Positions 1 through 5,264 of a stretch of DNA of 5,264 nt are shown piece after piece (position 1 is the stretch's first letter; every line of letters starts with the position of its first letter). The DNA lies in NCBI GenBank assembly GCA_023230825.1, contig JALNWO010000117.1, positions 1 through 5,264 on the forward strand. Direction: 5' to 3'. Under the pieces are notes generated by a model. That model was not told where the DNA came from. It worked only from the letters and a program-made list of their open reading frames with translations, and did not search any database. A program made the translations under genes and the position numbers. The DNA comes from Acholeplasmataceae bacterium. GTDB taxonomy: Bacteria; Bacillota_I; Bacilli_A; Acholeplasmatales; Acholeplasmataceae.

Positions 1-1
1 A

Positions 2-616
2 AAAACAGGGTATAAATCCGCGGATGTGTATGTTACTAATTATTTTGCAGGTTATGCGACTATAACAGTCACTGATTCTATTAGTGGAAAAACCGGAACA
101 GGTAAAGTTTATTCTTACGGTAAAACTATCTTAGTTTCATCTTGGGATTTAGTTCAAGGGTATCATGGAGGTTTTATCGTTTCTAATAGTAGTGATCCAA
201 GAGAATCCGCAGGACCACACAACGTCGTTGCAGCAGGAACGGTTGATTATGGGTTAAGTTATTATAATTCTACCGGTGAATTTCTTCCATTAGTACACGA
301 CACAGATGATTATTTCTATTCGGGAGATTGGATTCACCTTATTGATACGGTATATTTTCATGTTGCTTATAATGGAAGTTTTGCTCCAAAAATTAAAAAC
401 ACCTCTGATAATAATGCAATTTATTCTAAGTCAAACGACGTAGCAAAAGCTCCTGGTGTAGCACAAACTATTATCGAAGTTGAGTTAGTTGAGGGATACA
501 ATGATATTTTAATTATCGGTGGAGAAACCGGAGGTAGTGTTTTAGCAGCTTTAACATTGGTATATGCACAAGAAGTTTCTAATATGTCTGTACCGGACAT
601 AACATTTATAAGTTAA
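2..616 (+). CDS. Beta-rich structural-type protein, 3' part only (runs off left edge)
   Basis: I do not recognise this protein by name. The frame is open from base 2 to the TAA at 614-616 (204 codons visible). A GTG at 26 could be a start, but the eight codons before it are also open (KTGYKSAD) and no properly spaced Shine-Dalgarno precedes it, so I read it as an internal valine and the gene as cut by the window edge. The sequence has alternating hydrophobic/polar stretches rich in Gly, Tyr, Asn, Ser and Thr, with no cysteine and no clear membrane helix in the visible part. This suggests an extracellular beta-sandwich protein. Its last 14 residues, EVSNMSVPDITFIS, match the tail of the next gene (EVTNLVIPDLVFLS), and the preceding ~35 residues (from TIIEVELVEG) align with that gene's TLLELELLNK region, so the two look paralogous. 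From its position ahead of the pIII-like, pVI-like and Zot-like genes, I infer a virion or virion-cap protein. A host surface or cargo protein is possible. Confidence 0.5.
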   Translation, partial: KTGYKSADVYVTNYFAGYATITVTDSISGKTGTGKVYSYGKTILVSSWDLVQGYHGGFIVSNSSDPRESAGPHNVVAAGTVDYGLSYYNSTGEFLPLVHDTDDYFYSGDWIHLIDTVYFHVAYNGSFAPKIKNTSDNNAIYSKSNDVAKAPGVAQTIIEVELVEGYNDILIIGGETGGSVLAALTLVYAQEVSNMSVPDITFIS

Positions 617-618
617 GG
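614..618 (+). promoter_or_regulatory. Ribosome-binding site for gene 2, fused to the stop of gene 1
   Basis: TAAGG combines the TAA stop of gene 1 with a short Shine-Dalgarno core (AAGG, 615-618). It lies 10 bases before the ATG at 629. The core is weaker and a little further away than those of genes 3 and 5. It follows the same stop-plus-RBS design as the other junctions, which supports 629 as the true start of gene 2. Confidence 0.5.
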
Positions 619-628
619 CATTCAAACA

Positions 629-1107
629 ATGAGTAAATCGAAAAAAAAAACTTAAAAGTAACTAATGGAATCCTTATTGGATTACTACTTTTAATTACAA
701 GCGTATTTATTGGCCTGAATGTTGTTGAGTTTCAAAAACCAAGTCCACCTGAAGTAACTCCGTTTCAAGTTTATATTGACGATAAGATTCAAAACGATGG
801 GGATGTTGTGTTTTTGACTGAAATAGGTGATATTAAAACAATCAAATTATTAAGTTACGGAGCCACATATTATTATGGAGCAAGAGTTGAATTAGATACA
901 AATATCGATAGTTATATAAAAATCACCGACAAATCAGAAGAACAACTTAACACCTTACTAGAACTAGAGTTACTTAATAAGGCCACAGAGGACTTATATA
1001 TTAAATTTATTGAGCCTACAGAAAATTATTCTATTACTTTAAAAATAAAGACAAGCGTGGTAGAAGTTACAAATTTAGTAATACCTGATCTTGTCTTTTT
1101 ATCTTAG
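629..1107 (+). CDS. Membrane-anchored paralogue of gene 1, expressed through a -1 slip at an A10 run
   Basis: The ATG at 629 opens a frame reading MSKSKKKT and stops at 653, just past ten A's (641-650). One frame back, codons from 649 read NLKVTNG, then a hydrophobic helix (GILIGLLLLITSVFIGLNVV), a proline-rich linker (QKPSPPEVTP) and a beta-rich domain to the TAG at 1105-1107. Joining the frames by a -1 shift, or by one extra A in the message, gives a 159-residue protein with a short basic N-terminus, a signal-anchor at about residues 14-33 and an exported C-terminal domain. No ATG, GTG or TTG lies in the second frame before GTG 808; starting there would lose the anchor, although a GGGGA at 799-803 leaves it as a possible second start. 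The tail EVTNLVIPDLVFLS matches gene 1, and an SYG-T motif (SYGATYYYG against SYGKTILV) is also shared. It is probably a virion or assembly protein. A sequencing error or a plain disabling indel in the A run is the main alternative. Confidence 0.5.
641..650 (+). other. A10 homopolymer: probable frameshift, transcript-slippage or phase-variation site
   Basis: Ten consecutive A's form three AAA codons plus the first base of ACT in the frame set by ATG 629. The zero frame ends at TAA 653-655, one codon after the run. Reading A11 or A8, or a -1 ribosome slip on AAA-AAA, puts ribosomes in the long downstream frame. The lysines encoded here form the basic stretch before the membrane helix, so the same tract serves as both membrane-targeting charge and switch point. 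Runs of nine or more A's are known from other low-GC bacterial genes to cause polymerase or ribosome slippage. Whether that happens here is inference. Confidence 0.5.
652..694 (+). other. Possible stem-loop just 3' of the A10 run
   Basis: TTAAAAGTA (652-660) is the exact reverse complement of TACTTTTAA (686-694). Inside it, AATCC (669-673) can pair with GGATT (679-683) around a five-base loop. The outer stem has one G-C pair and the inner stem two, so the fold is weak. Its position, one base after the A run, is where a structure could pause ribosomes and stimulate -1 frameshifting. The region also encodes the membrane helix, and chance pairing in AT-rich sequence is quite possible. Confidence 0.5.
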
Positions 1108-1112
1108 GAGGA
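1106..1112 (+). promoter_or_regulatory. Strong ribosome-binding site for the pIII-like gene, overlapping the previous stop
   Basis: AGGAGGA sits 6-7 bases before the ATG at 1119 and shares its first bases with the TAG stop of gene 2 (1105-1107). It fixes the start at 1119 and suggests that ribosomes finishing gene 2 reinitiate here. Effective slippage in gene 2 could therefore influence gene 3 translation. Confidence 0.5.
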
Positions 1113-1118
1113 CATATT

Positions 1119-2567
1119 ATGAACAAATTACTAATTGCATTTATGGTCTTTGGTAGCTTGTTTTCAAGCAACTTAAATAAAGGACCGGCACAAACACCTT
1201 TACAAGCAAATGACGATCCTATTGTTGAACCTAGTAACTACTTAAACTTAGGTGCAGCAGATACAGATGCAGCATGGATTACAAAACAAAATCCTGAACG
1301 ACCAAAAGACAGTCCACAAGTAAGAAATCCAATTATATTTTTTAATGCTAATCCTAAGTATCAAATTGACCATATTAAGCATATTAATTATCGAGTTAAA
1401 GATGTTGAAAAAAATAAAGCTTATCATGGAACGGTTAGCTATGATGAAACTTTTACAAGCATATTTTATACGGAACGTAGATGGTTGCCATCGCCTCTTC
1501 CTAGTCGTTGGCCAATAACAACAATAAAGTATGAATATCATGATAATTCTTTTGTAAAAACATCTGAAGTGGATAGCATTAGCGATGCAGCTTATGCCGC
1601 ATATACAAAAAACATTCATGTTTCATATCCTGAAATGGGCAAAACAAGCGTTGAAATTAAAGCTTTATTTTCTTTATTAGGACAAATCGATGAAAACATA
1701 CCTAAGAGGGTTCTTTGGGAACACAAAACATCTAAAGAGGGATATAAGAATTACAATGCTTTTAATGTTGATAAAGGATCGCCAAATTTTAAGTATTATC
1801 TAATTTTACCTTTAGAGTCAACAAATGGTGTTGTGGTGGATTATTTATCATTAGAAGCTTATGACGTTAACGGCAATCTTATTACTGATGTAATTGACAT
1901 TGAACAAGATGATAATTTCGATCCTAATCCTAATGATCCAAATTCAACACCGCTTCAAGACGTTTATAAATTTTTATTTATTAAAGAAGAGGGCAAACTT
2001 AAAACATCACCAGCTGTGTATTTTCCTGGTTCTAATAAGTTTAAATTAGTAGGTATAGAAATTAGTGTTTATCAAAAAAAGGATGATAAAAATTATCCTG
2101 TTTATTTATTTGCCGGAGATCTAGTTGGAAAAAAGACAATGGATTTAAAAGACGGTGTTAGTAAAGAATGGAAGTTTGTTGGTCTAGAAAAACGTTATAC
2201 AACTTATGAGTTTCAAGGTACTAATAATTCTTTACTAATTGACATACCTATAGAAGTAACCGACATTACATATATTATTTACTATCAAAAGATAAATATT
2301 GTTGAGGGTGAAAACTTAACACCTTTTGCCTTCAATCTTACTGATAATGAGGGCAACTTTGGTGTAAGAGGTGAAACTCCTTTAGATGATGATCCAAATA
2401 AGAGAAAAAGCTTTTGGGAATGGTTTAAAGATTTGTTTTCATTTGATAAAGATGTCGGTATTTTTGGATCACTTAAAAACATCTTAGGAACATTGCTAAT
2501 TTCTCTTATCGTTTTAGCGGTTTTTGTCCTTGTTGTTCGTCTAATTAGATACAGACCACGGAGATAG
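1119..2567 (+). CDS. pIII-like adsorption / minor tip protein (signal peptide, ectodomain, C-terminal anchor)
   Basis: The 482-residue protein starts with a signal peptide (basic MNK, hydrophobic LLIAFMVFGSLF, cleavage probably in the following Ser/Asn/Ala-rich stretch). A large, cysteine-free, probably beta-rich ectodomain follows. A short Asp/Asn/Pro linker at about 264-278 (DDNFDPNPNDPNSTP) appears to separate two ectodomain halves. After about residue 428 comes an aromatic amphipathic segment (FWEWFKDLFSF), then a single membrane helix at about 455-473 and a basic tail (RLIRYRPRR), giving N-out/C-in topology. This is the layout of filamentous-phage pIII, which binds the host receptor and caps the virion, with its C-terminal anchor holding it in the membrane until assembly. 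I see no recognisable sequence motif of a known pIII, so the call rests on architecture and on being followed by a small membrane protein and a Zot-like ATPase. A host-encoded wall-spanning surface protein is the alternative. It ends at TAG 2565-2567. Confidence 0.5.
   Translation: MNKLLIAFMVFGSLFSSNLNKGPAQTPLQANDDPIVEPSNYLNLGAADTDAAWITKQNPERPKDSPQVRNPIIFFNANPKYQIDHIKHINYRVKDVEKNKAYHGTVSYDETFTSIFYTERRWLPSPLPSRWPITTIKYEYHDNSFVKTSEVDSISDAAYAAYTKNIHVSYPEMGKTSVEIKALFSLLGQIDENIPKRVLWEHKTSKEGYKNYNAFNVDKGSPNFKYYLILPLESTNGVVVDYLSLEAYDVNGNLITDVIDIEQDDNFDPNPNDPNSTPLQDVYKFLFIKEEGKLKTSPAVYFPGSNKFKLVGIEISVYQKKDDKNYPVYLFAGDLVGKKTMDLKDGVSKEWKFVGLEKRYTTYEFQGTNNSLLIDIPIEVTDITYIIYYQKINIVEGENLTPFAFNLTDNEGNFGVRGETPLDDDPNKRKSFWEWFKDLFSFDKDVGIFGSLKNILGTLLISLIVLAVFVLVVRLIRYRPRR
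2560..2565 (+). promoter_or_regulatory. Ribosome-binding site deciding the GTG start of the pVI-like gene
   Basis: GGAGAT lies six bases before GTG 2572, inside the last codons of the pIII-like gene and running into its TAG stop (2565-2567). It supports the GTG start and coupled translation of the two proteins, which would keep their amounts linked. Confidence 0.5.
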
Positions 2568-2571
2568 TATC

Positions 2572-2934
2572 GTGGAGTTTAAAATACCTAAAAAGCAAGT
2601 GTTTCTTAAGCTAGCACTTGCTACTTTAATCACACTCGTAGGCGTCTATTTATTGTCGGCCTTATTTCTTGTTAGCAACCGTGTTAATTACGAGCTAGTA
2701 AATACTACCTGGGTGAGTCGTGGCGGTGGAGCAATAAGCTTCATCAGCGACACATACGGCGAATATCTTGACGCTGAGTTCGACTTATTTGAATTTACTT
2801 ACGAACAAAGTCGAGGTTACATCATTTGTGATCAAGAAGATGGTCGATTATTTGAACTTATCGGACTACCAGAGGAACGTTTATACGCTGTTAATATGAA
2901 CATCATGTTTTACGATTTAGCAACTTTAAAATAA
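2572..2934 (+). CDS. Small single-span membrane protein in the pVI position
   Basis: The 120-residue protein has a basic N-terminus (MEFKIPKKQ), one long membrane helix at about residues 10-34 (LKLALATLITLVGVYLLSALFLV) and a C-terminal domain of about 85 residues that should lie outside the cell. That domain begins with TTWVSRGGGAISF and contains several short predicted strands. Its lone cysteine (in YIICDQE) is the only one I see in the five plus-strand products. In classical inoviruses the gene between gIII and gI encodes pVI (about 110 residues), which joins pIII to the virion tip. The size and place match, but this protein has one membrane helix and a soluble domain, unlike the very hydrophobic pVI, so the role is inferred from position only. 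It looks somewhat richer in G+C than its neighbours. The GTG start is four bases after the previous stop. It ends in TAA, which is followed directly by the next RBS. Confidence 0.5.
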   Translation: MEFKIPKKQVFLKLALATLITLVGVYLLSALFLVSNRVNYELVNTTWVSRGGGAISFISDTYGEYLDAEFDLFEFTYEQSRGYIICDQEDGRLFELIGLPEERLYAVNMNIMFYDLATLK

Positions 2935-2940
2935 GGAGGA
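2933..2940 (+). promoter_or_regulatory. Strong ribosome-binding site for the Zot-like ATPase gene
   Basis: AAGGAGGA is a near-perfect Shine-Dalgarno sequence six bases before ATG 2947. Its first two A's belong to the TAA stop of the pVI-like gene (2932-2934), again coupling termination to reinitiation. Confidence 0.5.
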
Positions 2941-2946
2941 AATGAT

Positions 2947-5169
2947 ATGAAAAATAAAATAAAACAACGCTTTAATCATATTATTACTCATTTAAAAAAG
3001 TTCTTTAGTAGTATTATCCCTTATTTAAAAAAAGTTAATCATAGAACTTATATTTTACTAGGTCTTTTATTGCTTTCTACAGCTCTTAGCATCATCTTCT
3101 TTACATCTAGCTATCCTAGGACCTTAGAGTCAATTAAAAGCTTCTTTAAGGCCTTTCTTTTTCTATTTAAAAATCCAGATGAGGCACCTTTACCACCATT
3201 ACCTAATGATCCTCTTCAAAGTAACATAACTGTACCTCTTTCAGTTAAAGAATTTGTTTATAACTTTAAATCTTGGGCCGTAATTTCATTTAATGGTGAT
3301 TTTTTTGTTTTTAAATCATTTGAAATGCTTGTTTTTATAATGAATAGCTTAAAATTTATGGTCTTTATACCTTACATCTTGATTTTCGTGATTCTTATTA
3401 AAGAAAACATCGTAATAGAGGAAGAAGATCCAATTTATCGAGAAAGCAAAGCTCTGACTAAGTATAAAAAATTTGAAAATAAATATTTACAACCTATTTT
3501 TGACTACTTTGAGTCTTGGAGAGTATACCTTAAATATGATGCACCAGATCTTTACGGCTATCTTTTCATCTTTGTCTTTTTGTTTAGCTACCGTTTCGTT
3601 GCGATGGGCATCGATTTCTTAAGTTTTTACCTGGTCTTTACTAAAACATTTAGTTTAAGTCAGTTGCCGGCCTTATTAGGCTCGTATTTAATTGATTTAA
3701 TAAGCATAATTATGGAATATCCTAAAATAACAATCGCGATACCTATTTTTATCTTTATTTTAATTAGAAGACATAAGACAGCTAGAGAAAAACTTAAAAA
3801 GATGCTTGAGTACGACAAAAAAGAACAAGCATCTCATGGTGTTTCAAATATGATCTCTGGACCACCAGGCACAGGTAAGACTGAACTAATGACCGCACTT
3901 GTCTTTTTAGCTAATGAGTCACTAATCGAAAGAGCTTTTGAAAAAGTAAAGAAATTTGCTAAGATGTTTCCGGATTTTCCGTTTCCTAGACTAGAGGCTT
4001 ACATTCGCGACGGCATTAAAAGCCGCCTGTTCGTTAATCGAGCACAATTAAGTGAAAACATCCATAAATTATATAAAGACGACCAGGACGAGTTTATAAG
4101 GCTTTTTGATTATAATCCTAAAATAAAAAAGAGCGTGCACTTTGATGGCATTAAGTATTTTAGAATAGATGAAGCACTATCGATTTATGCTCAAGCTTTC
4201 TTTTTATACGACGCTAGAAAGCCACTTTCTTTTGCTAACTATTCGATCGGTTTTGACTACATTGTCGATGGACACTTTCCGATCTATGATTTTGATACTA
4301 TCTCGGCCGATAAAGAAAGAAACAAGAGAAAAACAACTAATATTTCATCATTTGACGCATATCGTATTTATAACAAAGTGGGTGATTTAATCTTAAATCA
4401 TGAGGATGATAGCTATATAATGGACGGCCATGTCGAAGCAATCACTGAAATTGATAAAGAAAGAGGCAATAAAATTTCACAGGCCGGCCAACGTAAGGAA
4501 GAAATTACAGCTAATCAATTAAACGATGGTTTTAATGACTATATTAAGACGATGCGGCATCAATACACAATCGATGGCACAGCGTTTATTATCAATTACT
4601 CAGATACACAACGACAATATTCTGTTAATGCTGATTTAAGAGAAACAAATGAGGGCCGGTTAGAAATCCTTAAAAGAAGCGATATTAAAGTTACTTTACC
4701 GTTGTTCGAGCTAGATTACTTAATCTTGGGCTTTATAACTAAAACTTTTGATAAATATATCTATGAATTTAGAAAATTACGTAATGATGCAACGCTTTAT
4801 AATTACTTATTAAACAAGCTTGCGGCCAAAGCAGGAAATTACCTCCAAGAACTTTATAATTTATATAGTTATAGTGTTCTTTCATACACTTATAGAAGAA
4901 ATGTAACTACTGATTATCAAGGAGAGGCTAACAACAGGAATTTCTATATGATCAATCAAATTACTCGTGCAAATAACTACGCTACTGATGCATATAGTGA
5001 GTACTTTAAAGGCGAACGTTTAAAGGCCACTAAGGGCTTTTATGATGCAGTACAATATAAGACACATCGAGCAAGCGTGCAAGAGCTAGATGCTCAACAT
5101 TCCTATTGGATTGATAAGCTTAAAAACATGACAAAAACAGTCATTGAAGACGAAGAAGACACTAAATAA
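2947..5169 (+). CDS. Zot/pI-type filamentous-phage assembly ATPase with N-terminal membrane domain
   Basis: The 740-residue membrane P-loop NTPase probably powers virion assembly and extrusion. About four membrane segments come first: near 35-53, 126-151, 203-231 and 243-273, with a basic N-terminus and a charged loop at 152-200, so both ends should be cytoplasmic. The ATPase domain follows. Walker A is GPPGTGKT (305-312). PLSFANYSIGFD (426-437) resembles the second strand of Zot domains. EAITEIDKERGNK (497-509) is the probable Walker B region, as this E-I-x-KERGN signature recurs in Zot-like proteins of Gram-positive bacteria. KTMRHQYTID (534-543) and FIINYSDTQRQ (547-557) followed by ADLRE (562-566) match the RH and sensor-type TQR...LRE motifs of the Zot/pI family. 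An alternative acidic pair is DE 408-409 in KYFRIDEAL. The C-terminal ~170 residues are helical and end in an acidic tail. M13 pI and Vibrio Zot have the ATPase first and the membrane helix after it, so the order is reversed here. A HerA/FtsK-like DNA pump is a less likely alternative. Confidence 0.5.
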   Translation: MKNKIKQRFNHIITHLKKFFSSIIPYLKKVNHRTYILLGLLLLSTALSIIFFTSSYPRTLESIKSFFKAFLFLFKNPDEAPLPPLPNDPLQSNITVPLSVKEFVYNFKSWAVISFNGDFFVFKSFEMLVFIMNSLKFMVFIPYILIFVILIKENIVIEEEDPIYRESKALTKYKKFENKYLQPIFDYFESWRVYLKYDAPDLYGYLFIFVFLFSYRFVAMGIDFLSFYLVFTKTFSLSQLPALLGSYLIDLISIIMEYPKITIAIPIFIFILIRRHKTAREKLKKMLEYDKKEQASHGVSNMISGPPGTGKTELMTALVFLANESLIERAFEKVKKFAKMFPDFPFPRLEAYIRDGIKSRLFVNRAQLSENIHKLYKDDQDEFIRLFDYNPKIKKSVHFDGIKYFRIDEALSIYAQAFFLYDARKPLSFANYSIGFDYIVDGHFPIYDFDTISADKERNKRKTTNISSFDAYRIYNKVGDLILNHEDDSYIMDGHVEAITEIDKERGNKISQAGQRKEEITANQLNDGFNDYIKTMRHQYTIDGTAFIINYSDTQRQYSVNADLRETNEGRLEILKRSDIKVTLPLFELDYLILGFITKTFDKYIYEFRKLRNDATLYNYLLNKLAAKAGNYLQELYNLYSYSVLSYTYRRNVTTDYQGEANNRNFYMINQITRANNYATDAYSEYFKGERLKATKGFYDAVQYKTHRASVQELDAQHSYWIDKLKNMTKTVIEDEEDTK

Positions 5170-5176
5170 TACTCTT

Positions 5177-5264
5177 TTATTGGTCTATTTGAATAACAAA
5201 AACGACCATCATTTTATCGTTAATCCACATGATTGGTTCTAGTGCGTTCTGTCTTGGGCCACCA
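5177..5264 (-). CDS. Possible C-terminal end of a convergent minus-strand gene (partial)
   Basis: On the minus strand a frame is open from the right edge to a TAA at 5179-5177: 28 codons, starting GGPRQNALEP and ending VVFVIQIDQ. The composition looks protein-like, and the stop would lie only eight bases past the ATPase stop, giving a tight convergent junction. A 28-codon open frame can easily occur by chance, there is no other support, and no function can be suggested. If it is real, it marks the right boundary of the structural operon, perhaps a regulator or a flanking host gene. Confidence 0.5.
   Translation of the reverse strand, partial: GGPRQNALEPIMWINDKMMVVFVIQIDQ

Noticed and set aside
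26..616. GTG 26 as the start of gene 1
   Set aside because: The codons from base 2 onward are open and protein-like, and no correctly spaced Shine-Dalgarno precedes 26 (the nearest is CAGGG, about 15 bases away).
665..694. Nine-codon plus-strand frame from ATG 665
   Set aside because: It is very short, has no ribosome-binding site and overlaps the membrane-helix coding region in another frame.
808..1107. GTG 808 as the true start of gene 2
   Set aside because: The frame continues upstream through a membrane helix and linker back to the A10 run, and the ATG at 629 has the same stop-plus-RBS context as the other genes. A GGGGA at 799-803 means internal initiation is not excluded.
1248..1619. 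Minus-strand 123-codon open frame opposite the pIII-like gene
   Set aside because: It lies wholly inside a well-supported plus-strand gene, has an implausible Cys/Ile-rich composition that mirrors the other strand, and has no ribosome-binding site of note.
2285..2482. Minus-strand 65-codon open frame inside the same gene
   Set aside because: It is a shadow of the plus-strand coding frame, short and without independent support.
4169..4390. Plus-strand 73-codon frame inside the ATPase gene
   Set aside because: It overlaps the Zot-like domain in another frame, has no ribosome-binding site and no protein-like domain.
5198..5221. Rho-independent terminator after the ATPase gene
   Set aside because: Only a five-base stem with a long loop can be drawn, and no T run follows on the plus strand.
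1..5264. Alternative genetic code (TGA as tryptophan), CRISPR array, tRNA or insertion sequence
   Set aside because: All frames read cleanly with the standard bacterial code and the one break is explained by the A10 run, not a TGA. I saw no spaced direct repeats, cloverleaf-like sequence, transposase or terminal inverted repeats.

Overview
The window is AT-rich and reads as one tightly packed, plus-strand structural and assembly block of a filamentous (inovirus-like) phage or prophage from a low-GC, Gram-positive-type host (Firmicutes or a relative). Strong AGGAGG ribosome-binding sites, no in-frame TGA across about 1,600 codons with tryptophan read as TGG, and the lack of any secretin gene fit a single-membrane host using the standard bacterial code, and argue against a Mycoplasma/Spiroplasma-type host. 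The host assignment is inference.

Layout, left to right. (1) The 3' end of a beta-rich gene that runs off the left edge (2-616). (2) A short membrane-anchored gene (629-1107) whose frame is interrupted by a run of ten A's right after its first codons. A -1 slip, or one extra A in the message, joins a lysine-rich start, a transmembrane anchor and the rest of the protein. Genes 1 and 2 share a clear C-terminal motif and look like paralogues. (3) A 482-residue protein with a signal peptide, a long surface domain and a C-terminal membrane anchor (1119-2567), the architecture of a filamentous-phage adsorption protein (pIII). (4) A 120-residue protein with one N-terminal membrane helix (2572-2934), in the place of pVI. 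(5) A 740-residue membrane ATPase (2947-5169) with a Walker A motif and the downstream motifs of the Zot/pI phage-assembly family, but with its membrane helices before the ATPase domain instead of after it. (6) A 95-base tail (5170-5264) that may hold the end of a convergent minus-strand gene.

The order surface protein, small membrane protein, assembly ATPase mirrors gIII-gVI-gI of classical inoviruses. At each of the four gene junctions the stop codon abuts, overlaps or is part of the next gene's Shine-Dalgarno sequence, so the block is probably translated as a coupled operon. Working model (inference): genes 1-4 encode virion or virion-cap components inserted in the membrane, and the ATPase drives their assembly around ssDNA and extrusion. 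The replication genes and an obvious major coat gene are not in the window. The most unusual points are the A10 slippage site in gene 2, the paralogous pair with a shared C-terminal tail, and the inverted topology of the ATPase.
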